Origin: Alphaproteobacteria bacterium
Lineage (GTDB): Bacteria > Pseudomonadota > Alphaproteobacteria > Micavibrionales > Micavibrionaceae
Length of the DNA stretch: 64,000 bases
Direction: 5' to 3'
Assembly (NCBI GenBank): GCA_030424975.1
Contig: JAUHVY010000002.1
Span: 558,001 to 622,000, forward strand
Shown in pieces: positions 16,779 through 28,773 of the stretch. The translations under genes were made by a program, and so were the position numbers. Each line of letters opens with the position of its first letter. The first letter of the stretch is position 1. Under the pieces are notes generated by a model. The model saw only the letters and a list, made by a program, of their open reading frames with translations, did not search any database and had not been told where the DNA came from.

Positions 16779-17876
16779 TTAGGAAATTTCTTCAAACTTT
16801 CCAAGTAAATTCAGAACGGTATCATTTTCCGCGGGTAAGCCTATGGACAGGCGCAAGCAATTTTCGGTGCCTGCTTTTTGTGAAAAATCACGAATAATGA
16901 CGTTATGCTCCTTCGCAAATTTGCAAAATTCATGCGCTTTATCCATTTCAAATAAAATGAAGTTGGCATCAGACGGATAGATATGCTTTACGCTCGCATA
17001 TTTAAATAATGCGTGTTCCATGCGTTTGCGTTCTTCTAAAATCTTTTGAATATTCCCAAGGGCAATTTCTTTGATTTCAGGCGACAGAACGTGGAATGCG
17101 GCTTCGATGCTCATGCGTGGTAACGGGTATGCATCCATGGCCTTGGTTTTAACCATTGTGATGAAATCTTTGTCACCGCACAGTATGCACCCCATGCGCA
17201 TGCCTGCAAAGGCGTAGCTTTTTGAAAGGGTGCGCAGAATGATTAAGTTTGGTGTGCTTTCCAGATCGTCGACCATACTGCCTTGTTCCGAAAATTCGGC
17301 GTAGGTTTCATCGAGGATCACAACGGCATGACCTTCTAATTCTTCGCATAAATCAGAAATGAGGTCATGCGAAAAGCTGTTCGCGGTCGGGTTGTTCGGG
17401 CTGCAGAGAAAGACCATTTTGACCTTTTTTTCGGGGTCTTTTGCTGCCGCTATAATTTTTTCAACGTCCAGGGCGAATGTGCCGTTTTCCTTGAGGAGTG
17501 GTACATCAATGACGCCTGCGGGCATAGCGTTGGCGTCAACAGCATACATGCCGAATGTCGGAGTGTTAATTAAGATAGCGTCTTCATGCGGTTCGCAAAA
17601 GATTTTGGTCAGAATGACAAGTGCCTCATCCGCGCCGCGCGTAATAACAACTTGCGAATTTTCAACGCCGTAATTTTGCGCAAAGGCCTCCAGCAGTGTT
17701 AAGGGCTGTGGCTCGGGATAGCGATTTAATCCCTCAAGCCCGGGAAGGGCGTATGGGTTTTCGTTCGCATTGAGATAAATACGGTCATCGCTTTTTCCGT
17801 CTTCCATCCCTGCAGAGCTGTAGCCTTGCAAGGTTTTGTAATGGGCTCGGACATGTTTCAAAAGGGCATCATTCAT
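16779..17876 (-). CDS. hisC: Histidinol-phosphate aminotransferase
   Basis: Class I/II PLP aminotransferase that transfers an amino group to imidazole-acetol phosphate in histidine synthesis. Seen: the substrate-binding YLNANENPYALPG near residue 35, RGADEAL, the CSPNNPTAN motif, ILDETYAEF with the PLP Asp and Tyr, and LSKSYAFAGMRMG with the Schiff-base Lys. The 365-residue length is normal. It stands apart from other his genes; related enzymes can also transaminate aromatic amino acids, so substrate range is not certain. Confidence 0.9.
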   Translation of the reverse strand: MNDALLKHVRAHYKTLQGYSSAGMEDGKSDDRIYLNANENPYALPGLEGLNRYPEPQPLTLLEAFAQNYGVENSQVVITRGADEALVILTKIFCEPHEDAILINTPTFGMYAVDANAMPAGVIDVPLLKENGTFALDVEKIIAAAKDPEKKVKMVFLCSPNNPTANSFSHDLISDLCEELEGHAVVILDETYAEFSEQGSMVDDLESTPNLIILRTLSKSYAFAGMRMGCILCGDKDFITMVKTKAMDAYPLPRMSIEAAFHVLSPEIKEIALGNIQKILEERKRMEHALFKYASVKHIYPSDANFILFEMDKAHEFCKFAKEHNVIIRDFSQKAGTENCLRLSIGLPAENDTVLNLLGKFEEIS

Positions 17877-17932
17877 AGGATGCAGTTAAGACAGAAATTT
17901 GCGGTAAAATCAAAGGTATTTTTTCAATTCCC

Positions 17933-18775
17933 TTACCAGATAAACGGAATCAATTTTTTGCGTGTTTTTCCCATATACTCTGCATAGAACGGGTCTTGGG
18001 ATAGGAATTTTTCCTCTGTGTTAATCGACATAATAATGGCGGCAATCACGCCGATACTTACGCCGATAATTGCAAAATTCATGGATTGTATCGCGATGCA
18101 CGTAATCGAAATGCAATATCCGAAATACATAGGATGACGGACAAGGCGGTATAATCCTCCTTTTTTGATTTCACGTACCACGGGTATAACGGAAAAGGAT
18201 CGATTTAAATTAAACACCGCAATAGTCGCAATCAGCATGCCTAGCAGATTGAGGAAGAAGAAGAGCGGTATTTCAGTTTTTGATCCGATTGAGAACAGAA
18301 AAAGAGGCATCCATGCGGCCAGAGAGCCAAGGGCCCAATCTGCAGGTTCCTTTGATGCGCGTACGGGAATGGTGCGGAATAAGCAAAACATTGCAATAAC
18401 CGCAATGTGAATCATCGCAAAATAAGTGGAGAATTTGATTGTCTCGCCGCTCGTGGCGCTGATGACAAACGCTAGGCATCCGAAAAACGATGCCAAAATA
18501 ACATTCGACCAAATGGTTTCAACTTCTGATAGCTTGGGCAGGGGCTTTTCCGGCAAATCATCGTCGGTTGCCTCGGTCGTGTTTTCGGCGATAATGTTCG
18601 CAGAAGCGTCTTCTTTTAATGCATCGCTCTCATCATCCGGCTTTGCAATATGCTCTACCTCATCATCATACGGATCGTATTTATGACGTTTTGATTTTAC
18701 CTCAATAATGCCTTTTGGCGCATCGGTATTTTCTGTTTCTTTCGGGGATGATTCCGGGCTTTTATCGTCACTCAT
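17933..18775 (-). CDS. Integral membrane methyltransferase of the ICMT/PEMT type
   Basis: A 280-residue protein. The first 85 residues are hydrophilic, acidic and probably disordered, which is unusual for the family. Five to six membrane segments follow, and the C-terminus carries the typical isoprenylcysteine carboxyl methyltransferase-like motif GLYRLVRHPMYFGYC and then EEKFLSQDPFYAEYM, which bind S-adenosylmethionine at the membrane surface. The bacterial substrate is unknown; lipids or isoprenoid derivatives are possibilities. It lies upstream of hisC on the same strand. Confidence 0.75.
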   Translation of the reverse strand: MSDDKSPESSPKETENTDAPKGIIEVKSKRHKYDPYDDEVEHIAKPDDESDALKEDASANIIAENTTEATDDDLPEKPLPKLSEVETIWSNVILASFFGCLAFVISATSGETIKFSTYFAMIHIAVIAMFCLFRTIPVRASKEPADWALGSLAAWMPLFLFSIGSKTEIPLFFFLNLLGMLIATIAVFNLNRSFSVIPVVREIKKGGLYRLVRHPMYFGYCISITCIAIQSMNFAIIGVSIGVIAAIIMSINTEEKFLSQDPFYAEYMGKTRKKLIPFIW

Positions 18776-18979
18776 GATGGGTTTTTCTTATGTGGTTGGC
18801 GTGCCTGTATTTATCTCTCTTATGCTAGCAGAAAAAGGATTGTGAATCAATTGCTTAGCCTGTGCAAAAAAACGGGGTTTTGCCTGTTTTTCTGGTATTG
18901 GCTGTGCTATACATATTTATTGCATGAAAACATAGGGAAACTGCCGTTTGTGTCGCGGTTTTTGTGTGTTTGAGGTTAA

Positions 18980-21472
<2,493 letters not shown>

Positions 21473-21503
21473 TTTTTAACGCTCAATATTCCGGAGGTAT
21501 ATA

Positions 21504-22166
21504 ATGACCAAAAGAGTCGCCATGATTTTATCAGGATGCGGTGTGTATGACGGCGCCGAAATTCACGAAGCAACCCTTAGTATGCTCGCCCTAGATCAGG
21601 CCGGATACGCGGTGGAGTTCTTCGCCCCCGATGTAGACCAAATGCATGTTATCAATCATATGACGGGTGATGAAATGAATGAAACCCGCAATGTCTTGAT
21701 TGAATCATCACGGATTACACGCGGAAAAATTCGCCCGTTAAGCGAGTACGAAGTTTATGATTTCGATGCGTTATATTTGCCGGGCGGATTTGGCGCGGCC
21801 AAGAATTTATGTGATTTCGCAGTGAAGGGTGCGGATTGTACAATTCAAAATGACGTCATGGAGGCCGTAACCATTACGCATGAGGCTGGCAAGCCTATTG
21901 CTGCGTTATGTATTGCTCCAGCTATTCTTGCGAAATTGTTTAAGGGCGCGAAAATTACACTGGGCGGTGCTTCTGATGCAGCAACTACCGTGCAGAATGA
22001 TCTTGGCGCGCATCATGTGCAAACGACGCATGGCGATGTAGTGATTGATGAGGCGTTAAACCTGATTACCTCACCTTGCTATATGCTGGATGCGAGCATT
22101 ACCCAAATTTATGACAGTGCCCAAAATGTTGTGAAGGCATTGGAGAAGAAATTATTAAATGCCTGA
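21504..22166 (+). CDS. elbB: Isoprenoid biosynthesis-associated glyoxalase ElbB
   Basis: DJ-1/PfpI superfamily protein of 220 residues. Seen: the ElbB N-terminal pattern SGCGVYDGAEIHEATL, the LPGGFGAAKNL motif and the nucleophile elbow IAALCIAPAIL with the reactive Cys. E. coli ElbB has glyoxalase III activity and is linked to isoprenoid production by genetics. A GGAGG ribosome-binding site lies before the ATG. It follows gyrB by 31 bases and overlaps the next regulator gene by eight bases. Confidence 0.93.
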   Translation: MTKRVAMILSGCGVYDGAEIHEATLSMLALDQAGYAVEFFAPDVDQMHVINHMTGDEMNETRNVLIESSRITRGKIRPLSEYEVYDFDALYLPGGFGAAKNLCDFAVKGADCTIQNDVMEAVTITHEAGKPIAALCIAPAILAKLFKGAKITLGGASDAATTVQNDLGAHHVQTTHGDVVIDEALNLITSPCYMLDASITQIYDSAQNVVKALEKKLLNA

Positions 22167-23109
22167 TGATTTGCAAAGAGGCGAGATCAGCCATAACAAG
22201 GCGACCAAAAAACGATATGAGCAAAGTGTAATCAAGGCGCAGCAATATATTCGAGATCACATTGATCAGGATATAAACCTTGATGATATTGCACGTAATT
22301 GCGGTTTTTCTTCCTTTCACTTTCATCGTATTTTTCAGGCAATATGCGGTGAAACGCCCCAAGATTATTTGCGTCGCCAAAGAATGGAGCAGGCTGCAAA
22401 TTTATTATGCTTTCGAACGGAAAGATCAATCACAGATATTGCCTTGTCATTAGGGTTTTCATCATCATCGAATTTCTCGAAAGCGTTTAGGGATTATTTC
22501 GGGTGTACACCATCTGATATTCGCTCGCCCGAAGCGATGAAGAAAAATAGCAAGATTGGAATAATTAAAAGCAAGTACGGAAAAGATTTTGATCCGTCTG
22601 CGCTTTATCCTGATTTTAATGTTACACATAATCAGGAGGGCATCATGGATGTTATGATTAAAAAATTAGATGAAAAAAATATTGTCATGAATGCGAGTGA
22701 CAAGGGCTATGCTGAGGATGGGATATTTACGGCTTGGAATACGCTTATGTCGTGGGCTATGCAAAATGCAGAGTCATATGAATCGATTGAAAAATACGGA
22801 TTTGGTTATGATAATCCAACCGTAACGCCGCTTGATAAATGTCGGTATGATGCATCGATTGTGCCGCAAGAAAATTGGGTTGTACCTTCTCATTTTAAGC
22901 AATCGAAAATCCCCGCAGGTAATTATGCCGTTTTATATTATAAAGGAACGGGAGAAATGAATTCTGCGCCGCATATGTGGTTATATGGTGAATGGTTCCC
23001 GCAATCCGGGTATGAGCCTGATGATTATCCGCTTTTTGAGCGATATTTAAATGATGTTCGTGAGGATGGTTTTGTCGAAAAAGAAATATATATCAAAATC
23101 AAGGAATAG
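22159..23109 (+). CDS. AraC-family regulator with GyrI-like effector domain
   Basis: A 316-residue regulator. The N-terminal half has two helix-turn-helix motifs of the AraC/XylS type (DINLDDIARNCGFSSFHFHRIF, then SITDIALSLGFSSSSNFSKAF, about residues 35-110). The C-terminal half (about 165-316) is GyrI-like, with SKIPAGNYAVLYYKG and MWLYGEWFPQSGYEP, the small-molecule-binding fold of Rob and SbmC. This combination usually controls multidrug or stress genes. It overlaps elbB, so it may control or sense the same stress as ElbB. Confidence 0.9.
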   Translation: MPDDLQRGEISHNKATKKRYEQSVIKAQQYIRDHIDQDINLDDIARNCGFSSFHFHRIFQAICGETPQDYLRRQRMEQAANLLCFRTERSITDIALSLGFSSSSNFSKAFRDYFGCTPSDIRSPEAMKKNSKIGIIKSKYGKDFDPSALYPDFNVTHNQEGIMDVMIKKLDEKNIVMNASDKGYAEDGIFTAWNTLMSWAMQNAESYESIEKYGFGYDNPTVTPLDKCRYDASIVPQENWVVPSHFKQSKIPAGNYAVLYYKGTGEMNSAPHMWLYGEWFPQSGYEPDDYPLFERYLNDVREDGFVEKEIYIKIKE

Positions 23110-23171
23110 CTAAAAAGTAAGGCCTTTCAGTGCATGAGGGGTTTTGAAATGTGTGAAATTCTGAAAGATAA

Positions 23172-23208
23172 AAAAGCGAAGCTTCGAATAATGAAAAGCT
23201 TCGCTTTT
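23172..23208. terminator. Strong bidirectional terminator
   Basis: A 13-pair stem, AAAAGCGAAGCTT (23172-23184) with AAGCTTCGCTTTT (23196-23208), separates convergent genes. A-runs and T-runs on the two sides make it work in both directions. Confidence 0.88.
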
Positions 23209-23228
23209 ATTGTTGCCCTTAGGTGACC

Positions 23229-23846
23229 TTACCCTAAATCACTGCCCGGTAGTTCATAATTACCACGCATTGAATCGTCACGTTCCGCGGTAACACGATC
23301 ACGCAGTACGTATTCAAGATTTTGTTTTGCATTCTCCGCATGGGGCTTTTTTTGATAATGACCATTCCCAAAAACTTTATCGAGAACATTTCCTGCACGC
23401 TCTTTGAATGAAATTGTCAAATCGCCAAACTTTGGTGTACCAACAAGCCTTTTCGACACGGCGACTTTAGTTTCACCAAAATGTTCTTCAAAATATACAT
23501 CAGTAATACTGTCGCCCCTGAAAGGTTTTATTATTGGGTTAGCGGAACCTTCCATGATGGTAAATGATTCATTTTCTTTTGCATCAAGAACTTGGATGTA
23601 ACGATGCCCGAAAGTAGAGTCATAATGATATACATCACCCTTGCTGATTGTGCCGGGATTAGAAACGTGCATAGGGTCTAAATGGCCTGTGCTGAAATGC
23701 GACCAATCATATCTCTCTTGAGCGGGATATCTTGCCTTTTGATCTTTTGGCAAAAATTCATTGGTCAGTATGGCCCATGCTTCTGTATCTGTTTTGCTTT
23801 TTAAATTGAAAACGGCACTAGCGCCAGAATCTATTGGAACTTTCAT
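23229..23846 (-). CDS. Protein of unknown function
   Basis: A 205-residue soluble protein without signal peptide. The N-terminal half contains aromatic- and His-rich patches (DWSHFSTGHLDPMHV, YHYDSTFGHRYIQVLD); the C-terminal part is basic and ends ELPGSDLG. I do not recognise it. Several neighbours (26114, 34866, 35565) share the same style of long soluble proteins with His-rich and Asp-rich stretches and could be secreted effectors, but that is only an impression. Confidence 0.6.
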   Translation of the reverse strand: MKVPIDSGASAVFNLKSKTDTEAWAILTNEFLPKDQKARYPAQERYDWSHFSTGHLDPMHVSNPGTISKGDVYHYDSTFGHRYIQVLDAKENESFTIMEGSANPIIKPFRGDSITDVYFEEHFGETKVAVSKRLVGTPKFGDLTISFKERAGNVLDKVFGNGHYQKKPHAENAKQNLEYVLRDRVTAERDDSMRGNYELPGSDLG

Positions 23847-23906
23847 ATAAAATCACCTTAAGTATTATAATTTATTAAGGCTAGTTATCACTAAACTATG
23901 ATTTAG

Positions 23907-24281
23907 TCAATTTTCCAAATGAGGTAGCGGTGGTTGCACTTTTTTCTCGATCATAGCCGATGTGAATTCGGAAACGCGTGTTCCGGTCTGCACGGCGTCA
24001 TTCAGGCTTTGCATTGGTTTTGAAATTTTTCCCTGTAGATGCGATCCGATGAAAGATGGTTTGAAATCCACATCATAGGTAATGCCGGCGGAATCAGTAA
24101 ATGTGCCGTTAATGCCTTTATCCGTAATTTTTACCTGCGCCAAATCAATGCCTTTTTTATCGGCATATGCGCAGAATTTTTCCTGTAGCGTTGCAAAAGG
24201 CACCTTAATTTTATCATCCAATTCGAACTCGAATGATACGGTTTCCTTTGCGCGTGGCATGTTTTGGCGACGTCTTGCCAT
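23907..24281 (-). CDS. Small basic/beta protein of unknown function
   Basis: A 124-residue protein with a basic start (MARRRQNMPRAK) and a beta-rich middle (ITDKGINGTFTDSAGITYDVDF). No motif is recognised. It lies about 60 bases upstream of the 23229-23846 gene on the same strand and is divergent from argS, with which it shares a short promoter region. Confidence 0.6.
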   Translation of the reverse strand: MARRRQNMPRAKETVSFEFELDDKIKVPFATLQEKFCAYADKKGIDLAQVKITDKGINGTFTDSAGITYDVDFKPSFIGSHLQGKISKPMQSLNDAVQTGTRVSEFTSAMIEKKVQPPLPHLEN

Positions 24282-24356
24282 TTTTATTAACCTTGATACT
24301 GTTCAATAATCGGGGAATATAGTATGCATGATGCCAAACAAACAAGGAAAAAAGAC

Positions 24357-26096
24357 ATGAGTTCCCTTTGCGGTCGTTTAACTGAGATCACACAGCAGGC
24401 TTTCGCTGCTTTAGAGCTTCCGATTGAGCATGCACGTGTAACCGTTTCAGGACAGGTTGAAACCGCACAATTCCAATGTAACGGTGCGATGCCATGTGCC
24501 AAAGTCGCACGTAAAAACCCGCGTGATATTGCGCAGGACATTATTGATACGCTGAAAACAATGACGGCAGATCAAAATGTGTTCGCCGAACTTTCTGTTG
24601 GTGGGCCGGGATTTATCAATATGGTTTTGACCCCGGAATTTGTTGCGGATCACCTTGCCTCGTTATCGGGTGATGATCTTTGCGGCATTACACAAAACGG
24701 AAATGGGCAAGAGGTGATCCTTGATTACGGCGGGCCGAATATTGCAAAGGCTATGCATGTCGGGCACTTACGAAGTTCAATTATCGGTGATACGCTGCGC
24801 CGTATCTATCAATTCGCAGGATACAAGGCCATTGGTGATGTTCATATGGGTGATTGGGGAACGCCAATGGGCATGATTTTATCCGAACTGGAGGAAATGA
24901 ATTTCGAGGGTGAGATCACGATGGATATGCTGGCCGAGATATATCCCAAGGCATCAGGCGCATGTAAAGAAGATGCAGATCGAATGGCAAAAGCACGCGA
25001 AGCCACCAAGAAATTACAAGATGGCGTGCCTGAATATCGCGAAACATGGCAAAAATTTATTGATGTTTCTATAGCGGGAATGAAGGCAAACTTTGATGCT
25101 CTTGGTGTTCATTTTGATGAATGGAAAGGCGAAAGTGATGCGCATCCGTATATTGCGGACATGGTAGCAGAGCTGAAGCAAAAGGGTATTGCGCATGAAG
25201 ATGATGGTGCATGGATTATAAGCGTTGCCCGTGAAGCTGATAAAAAGGAAATTCCACCGCTGATCTTGCTTAAATCTGACGGTGCGGTTCTCTATAGTAC
25301 GACAGACATGGCAACGATTATTGATCGTGTGCGCACGCACAATCCGTCAAAGATTATTTACGTCGTTGACCAACGCCAGCATTTGCATTTTGAACAAGTT
25401 TTCCGTGCGGTTGAACTTGCAGGTATCGTGGACGAAGATAAAGTTGAATTGACCTTTGCCGGTTTTGGCACGATGAACGGCACAGATGGCAAACCGTTTA
25501 AAACCCGCGCAGGCGGTGTAATGCGTTTGGAAGATCTGATCGCCATGGCACAGGAAAAGGCGCGCGTTCGTCTGGATGAGGCGGAGCTTGCAACCGATAT
25601 GGATGCACAAGAACGCGAAAGCGTTGCCCATCAGGTTGGTATCGCGGCATTAAAATTTGCCGATCTTCAAAACAACCGTATTTCCGATTATGTTTTCGAT
25701 CTTGATCGCATGACATCATTCGAGGGCAAAACAGGCCCGTATTTATTGTATCAGGCGGTGCGTATTCAATCCTTGTTGAAAAAGGCAGGTGATTTCGATG
25801 CGTTGGCTGCGCGCGGCAATATCGTCTTACAGGCGGATGATCTTACTCTGGCGTTATTGTTGGCGGAACTTCCCGATAGTTTTGATAACGCGTTAAAGAA
25901 TAACACGCCGCATTTGTTATGTGATTATGCCTATAAGCTAGCGCAAGGGTTTAGCTCGTTTTACGGGAAATGCCATATTCTGTCCGAAGAGGATGAGGCC
26001 GTTAAAAACACGCGACTTCTTCTTTGTGCGCAAACGCATACACAGCTTGTGACGATATTGGGAATGCTCGGTATTTCTGTGCCTGCACGTATGTAG
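24357..26096 (+). CDS. argS: Arginyl-tRNA synthetase
   Basis: Class I aminoacyl-tRNA synthetase that charges tRNA-Arg. Seen: the N-terminal additional domain; the HIGH-type motif in GGPNIAKAMHVGHLRSSIIGD; a MSK-like loop replaced by GTMNGTDGKPFKTRAGG, as in many ArgRS that lack KMSKS; and the DALR anticodon-binding domain ending ILGMLGISVPARM. I chose the ATG at 24357 because AAGGAAAA precedes it; an in-frame ATG at 24324 (with GGGGA ahead) would add 11 charged residues. About 579 residues, normal for the family. Confidence 0.95.
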   Translation: MSSLCGRLTEITQQAFAALELPIEHARVTVSGQVETAQFQCNGAMPCAKVARKNPRDIAQDIIDTLKTMTADQNVFAELSVGGPGFINMVLTPEFVADHLASLSGDDLCGITQNGNGQEVILDYGGPNIAKAMHVGHLRSSIIGDTLRRIYQFAGYKAIGDVHMGDWGTPMGMILSELEEMNFEGEITMDMLAEIYPKASGACKEDADRMAKAREATKKLQDGVPEYRETWQKFIDVSIAGMKANFDALGVHFDEWKGESDAHPYIADMVAELKQKGIAHEDDGAWIISVAREADKKEIPPLILLKSDGAVLYSTTDMATIIDRVRTHNPSKIIYVVDQRQHLHFEQVFRAVELAGIVDEDKVELTFAGFGTMNGTDGKPFKTRAGGVMRLEDLIAMAQEKARVRLDEAELATDMDAQERESVAHQVGIAALKFADLQNNRISDYVFDLDRMTSFEGKTGPYLLYQAVRIQSLLKKAGDFDALAARGNIVLQADDLTLALLLAELPDSFDNALKNNTPHLLCDYAYKLAQGFSSFYGKCHILSEEDEAVKNTRLLLCAQTHTQLVTILGMLGISVPARM

Positions 26097-26113
26097 CCTG
26101 CTTGGCATTATAT

Positions 26114-27754
26114 TTATGCAGGTTCCGGCGGATCGTTGGGCGGTGCGGCGAAACGCTCCATTTTTTTTGCATCACGCAGCGTTGATTGCAATTCATTGAA
26201 ATTGGTGGTCAGGCTGTTTTGGAAAACAGGCATGCGGTGCATTTGCTTGTAAAAATTGAGCTTGGTTGCCTCATTGCCTTTTTGTGCAGAATTCAGGACG
26301 TCTTGCACAAAATTCAGATCATCAAAAACTCGTTCATCTGCATATTGTAATGCTTTCGGGTTGTTTTCAAATGCCGCTAAAACCGTGCGTGGGTCTTGTC
26401 TGAATGTATGATCTGCAAACTCCAGTGACGTGCCGTTTTCCTCAATGGCGGCCTGAACGATTTTCGTATCTTTCTTTAATCGTGGAGATGCATATTCCAA
26501 GGTCCACCCTTGTTCCTGAACGGCGGCCAAAACAATATTAAAATCATCTTGGAATTTTGGGGCGGCGCTCTGTAACGCCCATGGGTGGTTTTTGACGGCT
26601 GTTAAAACAACTTCACGGTCATTTTTAATGGTGTCATTGGCATGGTTTAAAAAATCTTCATGGAGCTGAACACCTGCACGAATAAATTCGCGATCATCTG
26701 ATAAATCAGGGAAACGTTCAAATATTCCCTTCACCATGTGTTCGCGGTTGCTGCTCTCCGCATTGATAATTAAGCCTAAGAATAACTGTTGGCGCTGGGG
26801 CAGGGAGTCGTAATTTGTTGGTGTTACAAGGTTTCTCTCTTTGCGTGGTTCCCACATAAGGTTTTCAAGATTTTCATTCGGCGTGCTGAACATTTGAAAA
26901 TAGGCGCGCTCGCCCTTGCTTTCCAATGATTTTACTGTGGCATCATGTAGCGGTTTGATATAGGCAGGCAGGCCGTCTATGCGTTTATCGCGTTCATTGA
27001 AAATTTGATTGTCTGCGGTGGCCACTTTGCCGGATATGACATTATCATCATCCAGACGTGACGTTTTCGGTGCGTACATAACAATCGGGCCGTCATTATT
27101 ATAATCCGGATAATGTTCATGCGCATTCTTTCCGGAAATGCACCACTTGGTAATTTGTCCCCAAAACCGCGCACTTTGCACGTTATGCGGAATAACGACT
27201 TTGCCCTCTGCGCCGTCATATAAAACGGTAGTTGATTCCTTGATGGCATTTGTCATGCCGCGAATTTCATTTTTTTGATCCCGCCGTAGCATCAGCGGAT
27301 CAACCACATCTTGAAATTCTTCGTAGGTTTGATATTGCCCGATATCGGGGCTGTGCCCTAATGATTTGATATGGGATTTTGCGGCGTGGAAATATTCCAG
27401 CTCTTCTTTGACTTTGTATAAATCTTCTGCGGGAATTGGTGTCCCTTCCGTTACGGATTGCGCATAAATTTTTGAAATCCAGCCTATATATGCACCGGAT
27501 CCTTGTCCGTTTTCATTTTTCTGATAGGTCGGATCGGTATGGGCGGCAAAGGCCTCCAGCAGATTTTCGGTGAAGTCTAATCTTTTGGGGTCGGCCTCTT
27601 CAATTGTGTTTAGGCCATCGAAAAATTCGCGGGCGTTTTGCAGATGCGGTGCTTCGTTCTCACCAAGCGCGGATACAGATTTCTTATCGCTCGCTAACCC
27701 ATAGAGAATTAGCGCGCTTTGAACGCTATTGTTGAAAATTTTTGATACCCGCAT
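26114..27754 (-). CDS. DUF4116-type repeat protein, possible effector
   Basis: A 546-residue soluble protein. The C-terminal third carries about four tandem helical repeats of roughly 25 residues with the pattern D-x-x-x-V-x-x-A-h-x-x-x-x-x-A-L-x-x-A (for example NIVLAAVQEQGWTLEYASP, RTVLAAFENNPKALQYADE), which matches DUF4116. Such repeats are common in proteins of protist-associated bacteria. The middle holds ARFWGQITKWCISGKNAHEHY, reminiscent of WC-containing domains of phage proteins (weak recollection). No signal peptide. A role as a secreted effector is inference. Confidence 0.65.
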   Translation of the reverse strand: MRVSKIFNNSVQSALILYGLASDKKSVSALGENEAPHLQNAREFFDGLNTIEEADPKRLDFTENLLEAFAAHTDPTYQKNENGQGSGAYIGWISKIYAQSVTEGTPIPAEDLYKVKEELEYFHAAKSHIKSLGHSPDIGQYQTYEEFQDVVDPLMLRRDQKNEIRGMTNAIKESTTVLYDGAEGKVVIPHNVQSARFWGQITKWCISGKNAHEHYPDYNNDGPIVMYAPKTSRLDDDNVISGKVATADNQIFNERDKRIDGLPAYIKPLHDATVKSLESKGERAYFQMFSTPNENLENLMWEPRKERNLVTPTNYDSLPQRQQLFLGLIINAESSNREHMVKGIFERFPDLSDDREFIRAGVQLHEDFLNHANDTIKNDREVVLTAVKNHPWALQSAAPKFQDDFNIVLAAVQEQGWTLEYASPRLKKDTKIVQAAIEENGTSLEFADHTFRQDPRTVLAAFENNPKALQYADERVFDDLNFVQDVLNSAQKGNEATKLNFYKQMHRMPVFQNSLTTNFNELQSTLRDAKKMERFAAPPNDPPEPA

Positions 27755-27873
27755 AATGCCGTGCCGCGCATGTTTCTTTATTTTCCACCTAGTTTAGAAA
27801 TTTTTTGTACTACTGTCAAAATCTTCGCGTGTTGGTGATTGATATCGTATGAACTTATGGCTATAGTTGGCCA

Positions 27874-28773
27874 ATGCTCGGACTTCAGAATATCAGAATT
27901 ACACCCAAAATGCTTAAGCTTGTCTGCGAAGTGGATGAGTTTAAAGGTGCGTGGGCGGCAATGGAAAACCACACCACATCGCTTCAGCTGTTGGGCGAGG
28001 TGTCGAGCTTTGGCCGTAATTTCAAGGAAATCGCACATAGCTGGCAGGATCAACCGTTGGATGTCGATTTGCTGTGTCGTTTGCATGCTGTTTTTACAGG
28101 TTCCAAGCAAGTCAGTATTTTCAAGGAAGAAAGTCGCTCGATTGAAATCAAAAAGGGCGAAGATATTATCGGAACATTAAATGTTGCAAGCCCCGAAGAA
28201 GTGCGTGCTTTGATGCCGCGTTTGATGGACTGGGTCGCAAAAGAATTTGAAAAGCAGGAATTACATCCGCTTTTTATTATCGCAGTGTTCACCGCTATTT
28301 TCTTGCAATTCTGCCCGTTCGAAAAGGGCAATCAGAAGATCGCGCGCCTGTTAATTATCCTTTTGATGTTCAAGGCAGGATATAGTTACGCCCCATACGC
28401 GATGCTTGATCCGATTTTGCAGGAACGCGCAGATGAATATTTCAAGGCGTTACAACACACACAAAAAACTTTGGCGCAGGGTAAAATTGATTGGGATGTC
28501 TGGATTGAATTTTTCTTCCAAATCTTGAAAGCGCAAAAGGACAAGTTACAAGAGCGCGTAGAAAAGGGCAGCAATGAAATTGTGAATATGCCTGCGCTTT
28601 CAACAAAGGTTTTGAAATTATTCGACAAGCATGATCGTTTGAGCATGAAAGAAATTGAACGCCTGACTCGTGGAAAACGCTCGACTCTGAAACTGCGTTT
28701 GGGTGAATTGGTTGAGGGCGGTTATCTGGTGCGTCACGGCAAAGCGCGCGCAACGTGGTATTCCCGCGTATAA
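27874..28773 (+). CDS. Fic-fold protein with degenerate active site and winged-helix C-terminus
   Basis: A 299-residue protein built like Fic/DOC proteins. The core helices and the loop at residues 147-158 read CPFEKGNQKIAR where Fic AMP-transferases have HPFx(D/E)GNGRxxR. The catalytic His is Cys, the acidic residue is Lys, and the GR of the anion hole is QK; only the final Arg remains. A C-terminal winged-helix (LSMKEIERLTRGKRSTLKLRLGELVE...) suggests DNA binding. AMPylation is unlikely; a regulator or different chemistry is possible. Its stop abuts that of the convergent gene. Confidence 0.8.
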   Translation: MLGLQNIRITPKMLKLVCEVDEFKGAWAAMENHTTSLQLLGEVSSFGRNFKEIAHSWQDQPLDVDLLCRLHAVFTGSKQVSIFKEESRSIEIKKGEDIIGTLNVASPEEVRALMPRLMDWVAKEFEKQELHPLFIIAVFTAIFLQFCPFEKGNQKIARLLIILLMFKAGYSYAPYAMLDPILQERADEYFKALQHTQKTLAQGKIDWDVWIEFFFQILKAQKDKLQERVEKGSNEIVNMPALSTKVLKLFDKHDRLSMKEIERLTRGKRSTLKLRLGELVEGGYLVRHGKARATWYSRV

